A stretch of DNA of 64,000 bases from Sphingomonas mollis (GTDB lineage Bacteria; Pseudomonadota; Alphaproteobacteria; Sphingomonadales; Sphingomonadaceae). Location of the stretch: positions 62,001 to 126,000 of the forward strand of contig NZ_JAELXS010000007.1 of assembly GCF_016427505.1 (NCBI RefSeq), written 5' to 3'. Position numbers and translations under genes: made by a program. Shown here piece by piece: positions 8,835 through 16,950 of this stretch (positions are counted from its first letter, which is position 1; each line of letters opens with the position of its first letter). Under the pieces are notes generated by a model. It searched no databases. It saw only the letters and a program-made list of their open reading frames with translations, and was not told where the DNA came from.

Positions 8835-9650
8835 ATGACCAGCAAACCTCCGATTGGCCGCGATACGCGGTTGTGCATGTCGCTTGCCGCCCGGCCGGGT
8901 AATTTCGGGTCGCGGTTCCACAACCGGCTCTATGAACTGACGGGGCTGGATTACGTCTACAAGGCGTTCACGACCACCGATCTGGCGGGTGCGATCGGCG
9001 GCATCCGGGCATTGGGGGTGCGCGGGTGTGCGATCTCGATGCCGTTCAAGGAGGATGTGATCGCCTTGCTCGACGGGCTGGCGCCGTCGGCGGCGGCGAT
9101 CGACAGCGTGAACACGATCGTGAACGACGACGGCGTGCTGACCGGGCACAACACCGATTATGCGGCGGTGGCGGCGCTGATCGCGGAGGTCGATCCGGCA
9201 ACGCGGTTCGTGCTGCGGGGATCGGGCGGGATGGCCAAGGCGGTGGCGGCGGCGCTGCGCGATGCGGGGTTTCGCGACGGGGTGATCGTCGCGCGCAACG
9301 AGGCGAAGGGGCGGCCGCTGGCGGAGCTGTACGGTTTTGGCTGGCAGTCAGATTTGGGCGACGAGGGTGCGCCGCTGCTGGTGAACGTGACGCCGCTGGG
9401 GATGGCGGGTGGCGATGCCGATGCGATGGCGTTTCAGGCGGCGATGGTCGCGGCTTGCGAGGTGGCGTTCGATGTCGTCGCGATCCCCGCGGAAACGCCA
9501 TTCCTGAAAGCGGCCGGGGCGGCGGGGAAGCGGCGGATCACCGGCGCGGCGGTGGCGACGTTGCAGGCGCTGGAGCAGTTCGTGCTCTATACCGGGGTGC
9601 GGCCTGGCGATGCGCAGGTGGCCGAGGCGGAGGCTTTTGCGCGGGGGTAG
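8835..9650 (+). CDS. shikimate dehydrogenase-like oxidoreductase
   Basis: A 271-residue AroE-superfamily enzyme, expected to reduce 3-dehydroshikimate or a related substrate with NAD(P)H. The catalytic Lys lies in SMPFKEDV and the paired Asp in GHNTDYAA. The nucleotide-binding loop is GSGGMAKAV rather than the usual GAGG(A/S). The N-terminus (RLCMSLAARPGNFGSRFHN) departs from canonical AroE, so this may be a paralogue rather than the pathway enzyme. It converges on the EVE gene with one base between the stops. Confidence 0.8.
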   Translation: MTSKPPIGRDTRLCMSLAARPGNFGSRFHNRLYELTGLDYVYKAFTTTDLAGAIGGIRALGVRGCAISMPFKEDVIALLDGLAPSAAAIDSVNTIVNDDGVLTGHNTDYAAVAALIAEVDPATRFVLRGSGGMAKAVAAALRDAGFRDGVIVARNEAKGRPLAELYGFGWQSDLGDEGAPLLVNVTPLGMAGGDADAMAFQAAMVAACEVAFDVVAIPAETPFLKAAGAAGKRRITGAAVATLQALEQFVLYTGVRPGDAQVAEAEAFARG

Positions 9651-9651
9651 A

Positions 9652-10047
9652 TCAGCTCTTCGCCAGCCGTTGGATCGCGGCCCATTCCGCGTCGGTGACG
9701 GGGGAAACCGACAGGCGGGACTGGCGGATCATCGCCATGGCGGCGAGCGCCGGATCGGCCTTCATCGCGGCGAGCGTCACCGGATGGGTCAGCGGGGTGC
9801 AGGCGGCGAGGGATGTGGAGACCCAGCTTTCGTCGCCATCGGGTTGCGCGGCGCGGGCAACGGTGGCGGTGCCGACGGCGGCCTTTTCCTTGCCGCTGTG
9901 ATAGATCAGGACATCGTCGCCGACTGCCATGGCGCGCAGGTGGCTGGCGGCGGCGTGGTTGCGGACGCCGGTCCATTCGGTCCGGCCCTCCGCGACCAGA
10001 TCGGCGAAGGAATAGCTGTCGGGTTCGGTCTTCACGATCCAGCGCAT
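9652..10047 (-). CDS. EVE domain protein
   Basis: A 131-residue single EVE domain, a PUA-like fold. The family start MRWIVKTEPDSYSF and the motif WTGVRNHAAASHL are clear, as is VGDDVLIYHSG. EVE domains are thought to read modified bases such as 5-methylcytosine in DNA or modified RNA bases. No restriction partner is nearby, so a housekeeping role is likely. Confidence 0.92.
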   Translation of the reverse strand: MRWIVKTEPDSYSFADLVAEGRTEWTGVRNHAAASHLRAMAVGDDVLIYHSGKEKAAVGTATVARAAQPDGDESWVSTSLAACTPLTHPVTLAAMKADPALAAMAMIRQSRLSVSPVTDAEWAAIQRLAKS

Positions 10048-10169
10048 GAACGTTCCTTAAACAGACGGTTCCGGGATCATTCAGCCCGACTCGGGCAGGG
10101 ATCGCAACACGGTCGCACCATTGTGCGTTGAATCTGGCGGACCGGGCGTAACTGTATCGGAGGTTCGAG

Positions 10170-10556
10170 ATGAATGGGATGTTGAAGAAGGCCGGATTGG
10201 GCGCGGTGCTGGCCGCGACCGTCTTGACCGCGGCGGTGCCGGCCGAAGCGCAGCGCTGGGGCGGATATCGTAATTATCGCGGTCACCGTGGCGGCGGTGA
10301 CGCGGTGGCCGGCGCGGTGCTGGGTGGTATCCTGGGGCTGGGTGTCGGGGCGGCGATCGCGTCGAACAACAACCGCAACCGTTATTACGACCGCGGCTAT
10401 TACTATGACGCGCCGCCGCCGCGGGTGGTCTATCGCGAACGCTATTATTCGCCGCCGCCCCGTGTCGTGGTGCGGGAGCGGTATTATGAGCCGGGTTATT
10501 ACGACCGTGGCTATTATGATCGCGGTTACGACGGATATGGTGGCTACGGCTATTGA
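10170..10556 (+). CDS. exported glycine-zipper, Tyr/Arg-rich protein
   Basis: A 128-residue envelope protein. A signal peptide ends about residue 27 (AEAQ). A glycine-zipper helix follows (AGAVLGGILGLGVGAAIA, about 46-63), then a low-complexity tail of repeated RYYDRGYY and RVVxRERYY units with Pro-Pro pairs. The zipper suggests membrane insertion or oligomerisation. The role is unknown. It ends in a strong terminator. Confidence 0.75.
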   Translation: MNGMLKKAGLGAVLAATVLTAAVPAEAQRWGGYRNYRGHRGGGDAVAGAVLGGILGLGVGAAIASNNNRNRYYDRGYYYDAPPPRVVYRERYYSPPPRVVVRERYYEPGYYDRGYYDRGYDGYGGYGY

Positions 10557-10567
10557 TCGCATGACCG

Positions 10568-10601
10568 GCGGCGCGGGGAGCCATTCCCGCGCCGCTTTTT
10601 T
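10568..10601 (+). terminator. intrinsic terminator
   Basis: A perfect 10-bp GC stem (10568-10577 with 10586-10595), an 8-base loop and six T residues (10596-10601) lie directly after the glycine-zipper gene. Confidence 0.9.
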
Positions 10602-10637
10602 GTGGCCGGACGGCATCGGCACGGCTAAGCGCGCGGC

Positions 10638-10925
10638 ATGACCGACACGCCTCCCGATCGCCTTTCCATCAATTCCGACAGCCCGTATTTCGACCAGCCG
10701 CTGCTGGAGCGCGGCATCGGCATCCGTTTCAAGGGTGTCGAGCGCAAGGATGTCGAGGAATATTGCATTTCCGAAGGCTGGATTCGGGTCGCGCTGGGCA
10801 AGAAGGTCGACCGCAAGGGACGGGCGCTGACGCTGAAGCTGGTCGGCGAGGTCGAGGCGTGGTTCGAGCGGCCGGCTGCCGGTGAAGAGACGGCTGGCGG
10901 CGCGGAAGACCAGCCCACCGCCTGA
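10638..10925 (+). CDS. DUF3297 family protein
   Basis: A 95-residue acidic cytoplasmic protein matching the DUF3297 pattern: DRLSINSDSPYFD at the start, then GIRFKGVERKDVEEYC and EGWIRVALGKKVDRKG. Function is unknown. The Glu/Ala-rich C-terminal tail (from about residue 77) looks disordered. Confidence 0.88.
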   Translation: MTDTPPDRLSINSDSPYFDQPLLERGIGIRFKGVERKDVEEYCISEGWIRVALGKKVDRKGRALTLKLVGEVEAWFERPAAGEETAGGAEDQPTA

Positions 10926-11021
10926 TCGACGACCATCCGGGTCCGATTGCGGCCCGGTGCGTTTGACTCCGTGACATAAGCGGCCCGGTTCGTGTCGCGA
11001 TGAATTCACGGAGAATGAACG

Positions 11022-12083
11022 ATGACACGTACGGCTTTGGTCGTGGGGACCAGCGGGATCGTCGGCAGCGCGACCGCGGCGCAACTGGTGGCGGATGGCT
11101 GGGCCGTCCATGGCCTGGCGCGGCGACCACTGGCGCAGGATGGCGTGACGCCGGTGGCGGCGGATTTGCAGGACGCGGCCGGCACGGCGGCGGCGCTGGC
11201 CGGGGTGAAGCCGGATGCGGTGTTCATCGCGACATGGTCGCGGCAGGCGACCGAGGCGGAGAACATCCGCGTCAATGCGGCGATGGTGCGCAACCTGCTG
11301 GACGGCGTGCGGCCGGCCGGAAGGGTGCGGCACGTCGCGCTCGTGACCGGCCTGAAGCATTATCTGGGGCCGTTCGAGGCGTACGGCAAAGGCGCTTTGC
11401 CGCAGACGCCGTTCCGCGAGGAGCAGGGGCGGCTGGATGTCGAGAACTTTTATTACGCGCAGGAGGACGAGGTGTTCGCGGCGGCGGCGCGTGACGGCTT
11501 CGGCTGGAGCGTGCATCGGCCGCATACGATCATCGGTCGCGCGGTGGGCAATGCGATGAACATGGGCACGACGCTGGCCGTCTATGCGACGCTGTGCCGC
11601 GAAGTGGGGCGGCCGTTCCGCTTTCCGGGGTCGGCGGCGCAGTGGAACGGGCTGACCGACATGACCGATGCGCGGCAACTGGCGCGGCATCTGGTGTGGA
11701 CGACGGAGACGCCAGCGGCGCGGGATCAGGCGTTCAATGTCGTGAACGGCGACGTGTTCCGGTGGAGCTGGATGTGGGGCCGGATCGCGGCGTGGTTCGG
11801 ACTGGAGCCGGCGCCGTTCGATGGCAGCGTGAAGCCGCTGGAAGAGCAGATGGCGGACGATGCCGGCGTGTGGCGCGGAATCGCCGAGCGCGAGGAGCTG
11901 GCGGAGGCCGACCTGTCGCGGCTGGCGTCGCCCTGGCACACCGATGCCGATCTGGGGCGGCCGATCGAAGTGGTGACGGACATGGGCAAGAGCCGGCGGC
12001 TGGGGTTTCTGGATTACCAGCCGACCGATGATGCGTTTTTTGGTCTTTTCAGGCAGTTACGTGCGGATCGGTTGATTCCCTGA
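11022..12083 (+). CDS. PRISE-type SDR (progesterone 5-beta-reductase/iridoid synthase-like)
   Basis: A 353-residue atypical short-chain dehydrogenase. The dinucleotide loop is VGTSGIVGS at about residues 8-16. The PRISE signature appears twice: VTGLKHYLGPFE (catalytic Lys) and ENFYYAQED (catalytic Tyr), instead of YxxxK. PRISE enzymes reduce enones 1,4 with NADPH, so an enone reductase is the best guess; the substrate is unknown. It stands alone, with a terminator-like hairpin about 60 bases after it. Confidence 0.85.
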   Translation: MTRTALVVGTSGIVGSATAAQLVADGWAVHGLARRPLAQDGVTPVAADLQDAAGTAAALAGVKPDAVFIATWSRQATEAENIRVNAAMVRNLLDGVRPAGRVRHVALVTGLKHYLGPFEAYGKGALPQTPFREEQGRLDVENFYYAQEDEVFAAAARDGFGWSVHRPHTIIGRAVGNAMNMGTTLAVYATLCREVGRPFRFPGSAAQWNGLTDMTDARQLARHLVWTTETPAARDQAFNVVNGDVFRWSWMWGRIAAWFGLEPAPFDGSVKPLEEQMADDAGVWRGIAEREELAEADLSRLASPWHTDADLGRPIEVVTDMGKSRRLGFLDYQPTDDAFFGLFRQLRADRLIP

Positions 12084-12391
12084 TCGTAATGTGCTGCGGA
12101 AAGTTAGGCCAAGGTTAGGCCTGAACACTATCCATTTTGCCGGTAGCTGGTGATGGGAACGAGTGGAGCGCAACCCCATCGCCAGCTTTTTGCCATTGTG
12201 GGTTGGCATAGGAAGGGGACGTCACAAATGCGTTCGCGACATAAGCCATCTTTATTGAAACAAGAGGAGAGGAACCCCGTCCGTTATCGTGATGGGAAGA
12301 AAGGAAGTAGAAAACACGGCCCTCCCATCCATGCTTGCCCTTTCCCCTCTTGTCCGTCATAGAGGGATTGTAGGAATGTAAGGGGCTCGTC
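12084..12391. other. non-coding boundary of the accessory islet
   Basis: There is no convincing gene here. It holds a duplicated GTTAGGCC motif (about 12103-12120), the hairpin at 12146-12191, and otherwise less GC-rich sequence than the flanks. It marks the left edge of an islet that runs to about 13868. Confidence 0.5.
12146..12191 (+). terminator. probable intrinsic terminator after the PRISE SDR gene
   Basis: A 12-bp stem (12146-12157 with 12175-12186, one G-T pair) with a 17-base loop is followed by five T residues at 12187-12191. Confidence 0.6.
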
Positions 12392-12937
12392 ATGGACGAC
12401 GATATAATCGTGAGGATGGAAGCGGAGGCGCAGGCGCTAGCGGCAAAGCTAGAAGCTGTGCACCAGTTCCTCGCAGTCTATCGTGACGGATTGGCAAAGC
12501 CCGCAAAGTCGACGACGCCGGCCATTATCGACGCAGTCGCCGCAGAGGCGGGGCTCGTGCGGAACGCTAAGGACCGACTAGATAAGTTCGGGCCTTATGG
12601 GCATAGGATCGTCAATGCCGTTGCATCGATCCTTCCGGGCGACGGCAGCAATCCGGTCGCCACGCGCAAGCTGGTCGCGCAGCTAGATTATCTAGACGTG
12701 GAGATCACCGGAGAAAACAAGGTCAACTCGCTATCTGCTTTGTTGGCGCGCAGTTCGAAAATTAAGGGGTATGGTCGGGCTGGCTGGACGCTGAAAAGCG
12801 CCGAGCACGGCGAGCGATACCCATTGAATATGGACAACACAGTCCATCATGAGAATGCCCCGCCTAGCGAGTTCGAGGAACTGCTAGACGAGGCAGAGAT
12901 CGCGCCAGACGCGCAATATGGAGGACCACAGGAATGA
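12392..12937 (+). CDS. unknown protein with coiled coil and winged-helix-like region
   Basis: A 181-residue protein of no named family I recognise. Residues 1-32 look like a coiled coil. Residues about 90-135 (ATRKLVAQLDYLDVEI, then SLSALLARSSKIKGYG and GWTL) resemble the HARE-HTH/winged-helix pattern seen in accessory and phage-linked proteins. The tail is acidic. AAGGGG lies about eight bases before the ATG. Base composition is less GC-rich than the neighbours, which suggests acquisition. DNA binding is inferred only. Confidence 0.65.
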   Translation: MDDDIIVRMEAEAQALAAKLEAVHQFLAVYRDGLAKPAKSTTPAIIDAVAAEAGLVRNAKDRLDKFGPYGHRIVNAVASILPGDGSNPVATRKLVAQLDYLDVEITGENKVNSLSALLARSSKIKGYGRAGWTLKSAEHGERYPLNMDNTVHHENAPPSEFEELLDEAEIAPDAQYGGPQE

Positions 12938-13010
12938 GCTATCATTCCGCAGGGTGGCGGGGGCGGCAACCCCTTAGCTACCCATTGCTCTTATTATAGA
13001 GCTAGTGGAC

Positions 13011-13044
13011 GACCGTGGCCGGAGATCGCTCTCCGGCCACGGTC
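13011..13044 (+). terminator. perfect 15-bp hairpin
   Basis: Arms 13011-13025 and 13030-13044 are perfect complements around a TCGC tetraloop. The hairpin lies 70 bases after the winged-helix-like gene and before the VapD-like gene. The downstream T-tract is weak (TTCT), so termination may be partial. Confidence 0.65.
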
Positions 13045-13090
13045 TTCTGCTAGCAAATCGTGATGATTCCGTCTAGAGGAGGTAGTGCAA

Positions 13091-13156
13091 ATGGCGCTTT
13101 TCCTAGGGGAGTCCTATGTCTGTTACGCCGATCTATCCGCAACGCGGACAAGGTGA
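13091..13156 (+). CDS. possible 21-residue leader ORF overlapping vapD
   Basis: An ATG at 13091 sits behind the best ribosome binding site in this interval (AGAGGAGGT). It opens a 21-codon frame that stops at 13156, inside the VapD-like gene and +1 relative to it. It may be a translational-coupling leader or a regulatory peptide; it may also be chance. Position is the only evidence. Confidence 0.25.
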   Translation: MALFLGESYVCYADLSATRTR

Positions 13157-13478
13157 TCGGCCCTCGCGGAAGGCAGGGCGTGTGTACGCAATCGCATATG
13201 ATTTGAACACGGAAGCCGCGGAGCGGCATGGCGCTTGGCATAAAATCGCTCGCGTTTTTGAGAGCTACGGATTCACACGACAGCAAGGTTCGGTTTTCTA
13301 CGGCAACGAGAAAACATCCGCGATGACGTGCGCAGCTGCAGTGCTGGAAGTCAACGACCGCTATACGTGGTTCTGGGAAGTGGTACGCGATATGCGGGTA
13401 CTACGAATTGATGAGGAGGACGATCTTCTTCAAATTGTCCCCAACCGGTTGCGTTTTGACACGCGCGACGTCGCATAA
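13116..13478 (+). CDS. VapD-like protein (Cas2-fold endoribonuclease family)
   Basis: A 120-residue protein with an N-terminal extension of about 22 residues and then the VapD core: VYAIAYDL (about 23-30; the Asp is the conserved acidic residue), GFTRQQGSVFYG (about 52-63), and WEVVRDMRVLRIDEEDDL. VapD proteins share the Cas2 ferredoxin fold, and characterised members are ribonucleases, in H. influenzae the toxin of VapXD. No VapX-like partner is obvious; the preceding gene is a winged-helix-like protein. GGGGAG precedes the ATG. There is no CRISPR locus nearby. Confidence 0.78.
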   Translation: MSVTPIYPQRGQGDRPSRKAGRVYAIAYDLNTEAAERHGAWHKIARVFESYGFTRQQGSVFYGNEKTSAMTCAAAVLEVNDRYTWFWEVVRDMRVLRIDEEDDLLQIVPNRLRFDTRDVA

Positions 13479-13604
13479 CGCTCGAACAGCTAATCTTGGG
13501 AGAGGCCCTGAAAACAGGGCGGTTAGCTGATTCTATAGATCAGGCCGAACGTGATGCCATTGGAACGATCTCAGGAGACTCGTTCAACGCTCTCTTAAGT
13601 GGTG

Positions 13605-13868
13605 TCATAGCGCCTTTGCCAGAAGATAGAACATTCTGTTCACCCCTCGCGATGGTTCGCCTGAAAGGTGAACCCATCTAGATAGCGCGCGGATACTTGA
13701 GCTGATAGCTACGTGCGTTGATTGGATCGACCCCTTTGAGATCCGCCAGAAGCCCTCCACGCTGTTCACATCATGTTGCGCCTTGTAGCCGTAACCGAAA
13801 TAGCTCCATTGCTGCCTCCCGTGCGAGACCGTGATTTTGCCCAAATCTCGCTCGAAAGGCCAGTGCTG
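13605..13868 (-). pseudogene. C-terminal remnant of an IS1595/ISXO2-like transposase
   Basis: The minus strand encodes VNSVEGFWRISKGSIQSTHV, close to the conserved end of ISXO2-like DDE transposases (NSVEGFW...STHVHIS). In the next frame it continues as ARYLDGFTFQANHREG, matching the family's RYLDEFTFRxNHRE, and then returns to the first frame as NRMFYLLAKAL. So at least two frameshifts are visible, and only the C-terminal end remains. Terminal inverted repeats were not found. The remnant abuts the ABC-F stop. Confidence 0.7.
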
Positions 13869-15737
13869 TTACGCCGTCTCCAGCGCCTCAGTCGCTTCCA
13901 GCCATTTCGCCTCGACCGCTTCGATCTTGCCCTGCACGTCGGCGCGGCGTTTGCCGAGGTCGCTCATGCTGAGTTTGGCGAAGCGTGGTTCGGCGCCGGC
14001 GGGGTCGAACATCGCGCGGTCGAGGGCGTTGCGCTCGGTCGTCAGGCGGGCGGTGTCGGCTTCGAGGTCGCGGATGGTGCGGCGGAGCGCGGTTTCGCGG
14101 TCGCGGGCGTCGGTGGCGGCTTTCTTGCTGGCCTTGCGATCGGCCTTGCTGGCGCCGGGGGCGGCGCCATCGGGCTTGTCGCCCTTCAGGACGAAAGCGA
14201 TATAATCGTCGAGGCTGCCGTCGAATTCCTTGGCGGTGCCGTTGTCGACCAGCACCAGCCGGTCGGCGGTGAGTTCGAGCATGTGGCGATCGTGGCTGAC
14301 CAGCACGACGGCGCCGCTATAGGCGTTGAGCGCCTGCACCAGTGCTTCGCGTGCATCGACGTCGAGGTGGTTGGTCGGCTCGTCGAGGATCAGCAGATGC
14401 GGCGCGTCGCGGGTGATGAGGGCGAGGGCGAGCCGCGCCTTTTCGCCGCCGGACATCTTGCCGACCTTGCCGATCGCCTTATCGCCCGAAAAGCCGAACC
14501 GGCCGAGCTGCGCGCGCACCGCGGCGGGACTGGACCCCTTCATGATGCGGGTCATGTGTTCGAGCGGGGTGTCGTCGGCGTCCAGTTCCTCGACCTGATA
14601 CTGGGTGAAATAGCCGACCTTCATCTTGCCCGACGCGTTCATCTCGCCGTCGATCGGCGCCAACTGCGCGGCGAGCAGGCGGGCGAGCGTGGTCTTGCCG
14701 TTGCCGTTGCGGCCGAGCAGCGCGACGCGGTCGTCGGGATCGAGGCGCATGTTGAGGCGCTTGAGGATCGGGATGTCGCTGTAGCCGACCGACGCCATGT
14801 CGAGCGTGATGAGCGGCGGGCGCAGTTCGGAAGGGTCGGGAAAGTCGAACGACAGCGACGGATCGTTGGCGAGTTCGGCGATCGGCTGCATCTTCGCCAG
14901 CATCTTCTGCCGGCTTTGCGCCTGTTTGGCGGTGGAGGCGCGGGCGGAGTTGCGGGCGACGTAATCCTGCAGCTTGGCGCGCTGAATATCCTGATTCGCC
15001 TTCGCCGCCGCCAGCTGCGCCATGCGTTCGGCGCGCTGGCGCTCGAACGCATCATAGCCGCCAGGGTAGAGCGTGATCTTGCCGCCCTGGAGGTGGAGGA
15101 TGTGATCGACGACGTTGTTCAGGAAATCGCGTTCGTGACTGACGACGACGATCGTCGCGGAATAGGATTTCAGGAAATCCTCCAGCCACATCACCGCTTC
15201 GAGATCGAGGTGGTTCGACGGCTCGTCGAGGAGCAGCACGTCGGGCTGCGAGAATAACAGCGCGGCAAGCGCGACCCGCATCTTCCATCCGCCCGAGAAG
15301 CTGTCGAGCGGTTGCGCCTGCATCTCTTCGTCGAAGCCGAGACCCAGCAGGATCTGCGCGGCGCGGGCGGGGGCGGTATAGGCGTCGATCGCGATCAGGC
15401 GTTCGTACACGTCACCGAGCCGGTCGGGGTCCTCGCACGTCTCGCTCTCGATCATCAGCGCGGCGCGTTCGGTATCGGCGGCGAGCACGGTGTCGAACGG
15501 CGTTTCCTGACCGGCAGGTGCCTCCTGCGCGATATAGCCGAGACGGCTGCCGCGCGGCATCTCCGCCGATCCCTCGTCGGGTTCGAGCAGGCCGGCGATG
15601 ACGCGGACCATCGTGGACTTGCCGGCGCCGTTGCGGCCGATCAGCCCGACGCGACTGCCGGGGGGGAGTGCCGCCGACGCGCCGTCGAGGATCGTGCGGC
15701 CGCCGAGGCGCACGGTGATGCCGTTGATGTTGAGCAT
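13869..15737 (-). CDS. ABC-F family ATPase
   Basis: A 622-residue soluble protein with two ABC domains and no membrane helices, as in ABC-F factors (Uup/YheS-like) that act on ribosomes. Walker A motifs are GRNGAGKST (about 34-42) and GRNGNGKTT. Signatures are SGGWKMR and SGGEKAR, and Walker B segments are LLLDEPSNHLD and LILDEPTNHLD. The P-site linker lies between the domains. A Lys/Arg-rich coiled-coil C-terminal tail is present, as in Uup. It probably modulates translation. Confidence 0.93.
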   Translation of the reverse strand: MLNINGITVRLGGRTILDGASAALPPGSRVGLIGRNGAGKSTMVRVIAGLLEPDEGSAEMPRGSRLGYIAQEAPAGQETPFDTVLAADTERAALMIESETCEDPDRLGDVYERLIAIDAYTAPARAAQILLGLGFDEEMQAQPLDSFSGGWKMRVALAALLFSQPDVLLLDEPSNHLDLEAVMWLEDFLKSYSATIVVVSHERDFLNNVVDHILHLQGGKITLYPGGYDAFERQRAERMAQLAAAKANQDIQRAKLQDYVARNSARASTAKQAQSRQKMLAKMQPIAELANDPSLSFDFPDPSELRPPLITLDMASVGYSDIPILKRLNMRLDPDDRVALLGRNGNGKTTLARLLAAQLAPIDGEMNASGKMKVGYFTQYQVEELDADDTPLEHMTRIMKGSSPAAVRAQLGRFGFSGDKAIGKVGKMSGGEKARLALALITRDAPHLLILDEPTNHLDVDAREALVQALNAYSGAVVLVSHDRHMLELTADRLVLVDNGTAKEFDGSLDDYIAFVLKGDKPDGAAPGASKADRKASKKAATDARDRETALRRTIRDLEADTARLTTERNALDRAMFDPAGAEPRFAKLSMSDLGKRRADVQGKIEAVEAKWLEATEALETA

Positions 15738-15825
15738 GCGCGCGCCCCTAACAGATTTATGCTGCGGGTGCGAGGGTGAGGATGGGGCGGTTTCGCATCG
15801 GGCGAACGCGTCCTACAGCGCGGGC

Positions 15826-16950
15826 ATGCCCCACCTTGCCGCCCATCGCCGCGATCTCGACCAGTTGGCCGCCATGGGGCGGCGGCGATCGCTGGCGCCG
15901 CGGCGGGGGGTGGATTTCTCGTCGAACGACTATCTGGGACTATCGACCTCGCCGCGGCTGGCGGCGGCGGTGGCGGACGCGGTGGCGCGGGGCGTGGCGG
16001 TGGGGTCCGGGGGATCGCGGCTGCTGCGGGGGAACGACGTCGAACACGAGCGGCTGGAGGACGAGGCGGCGCGGTTCTTCGGGTGCGAGGCGGCGTTGTT
16101 CTTCGGCAGCGGGTTCGCGGCGAATGCGGCGTTGCTGGCGACGTTGCCGCAACGGGGCGATCTGGTGGTGCATGATGCGCTGATCCACGCGAGCGCGCAT
16201 GAGGGGGTGCGGCTGGGGCGGGCGGCTTGCATGGCGGCGGCGCATAACGATGCGGGGGCGTTCGAGGATGCGATCGTTCGCTGGCGGACGGGCGGCGGGA
16301 CGGGAACGCCGTGGATCGCGGTGGAGAGCCTGTATTCGATGGATGGCGACCGGGCGCCGCTGGACGAACTGGCGGTGGTGGCGGCGCGGCATGACGCGAT
16401 GCTGCTGATCGATGAGGCGCATGCGACGGGGGTCTGGGGGCCGGGCGGGCGTGGGCTGGCGGCGGGGCTGGAGGGGCGGGAGAACGTGATCTCGCTGCAT
16501 ACCTGTGGAAAGGCGCTGGGGGTCGAGGGGGCGCTGGTGTGCGGGCCGGCGGTGGTGCGGGACTTTCTGGTCAACCGGGGGCGGGGCTTCATCTTTTCGA
16601 CCGCGCCGTCGCCGTTGATGACGGTGGCGGTGGGGGAGGCGCTGCGCATCGTGGCGGACGAGCCGGAACGGCGGGATCGGCTGGCGGCGCTGATCGCGGT
16701 GGCCGCGGAGGTGCTGGCGCCGTGCGGGGTGACGGTGACGGGGTCGCAGATCATGCCGCTGGTGATCGGCGAGGATGGCGAGACGATGCGGATCGCGGCG
16801 GCGGTGCAGGCGGCGGGATATGATGTGCGCGGGATACGGCCGCCGACGGTGGCGGCGGGGACGGCGCGGCTGCGGGTCTCGCTGACGCTGAACGTCGGGG
16901 AGGACGACGTGCGGGCGCTGGGCGATGTGTTGCGGGAGGTGCGGCGATGA
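15826..16950 (+). CDS. bioF: 8-amino-7-oxononanoate synthase
   Basis: A 374-residue PLP enzyme that condenses pimeloyl-ACP/CoA with alanine in biotin synthesis. It shows FSSNDYLGL near the N-terminus, [11 protein letters not shown], the Asp/His pair in [10 protein letters not shown], and the PLP Lys in [12 protein letters not shown]. Homology supports the ATG at 15826. It is the first gene of bioF-bioD-bioA, and its stop overlaps bioD by four bases. bioB is not in the window. Confidence 0.95.
   Translation: MPHLAAHRRDLDQLAAMGRRRSLAPRRGVDFSSNDYLGLSTSPRLAAAVADAVARGVAVGSGGSRLLRGNDVEHERLEDEAARFFGCEAALFFGSGFAANAALLATLPQRGDLVVHDALIHASAHEGVRLGRAACMAAAHNDAGAFEDAIVRWRTGGGTGTPWIAVESLYSMDGDRAPLDELAVVAARHDAMLLIDEAHATGVWGPGGRGLAAGLEGRENVISLHTCGKALGVEGALVCGPAVVRDFLVNRGRGFIFSTAPSPLMTVAVGEALRIVADEPERRDRLAALIAVAAEVLAPCGVTVTGSQIMPLVIGEDGETMRIAAAVQAAGYDVRGIRPPTVAAGTARLRVSLTLNVGEDDVRALGDVLREVRR

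Noticed and set aside
12115..12393. 92-codon minus-strand frame in the islet boundary
   Set aside because: No ribosome site, low-complexity composition, and it overlaps a terminator-like hairpin and the start of a better-supported gene.
13496..13681. 61-codon frame after the VapD-like gene, considered as an antitoxin
   Set aside because: Starts at TTG without a ribosome site, no recognisable composition, and overlaps the transposase remnant on the other strand.
13773..15257. 494-codon plus-strand frame opposite the ABC-F gene
   Set aside because: Antisense shadow; the minus-strand ABC-F protein has every expected motif.
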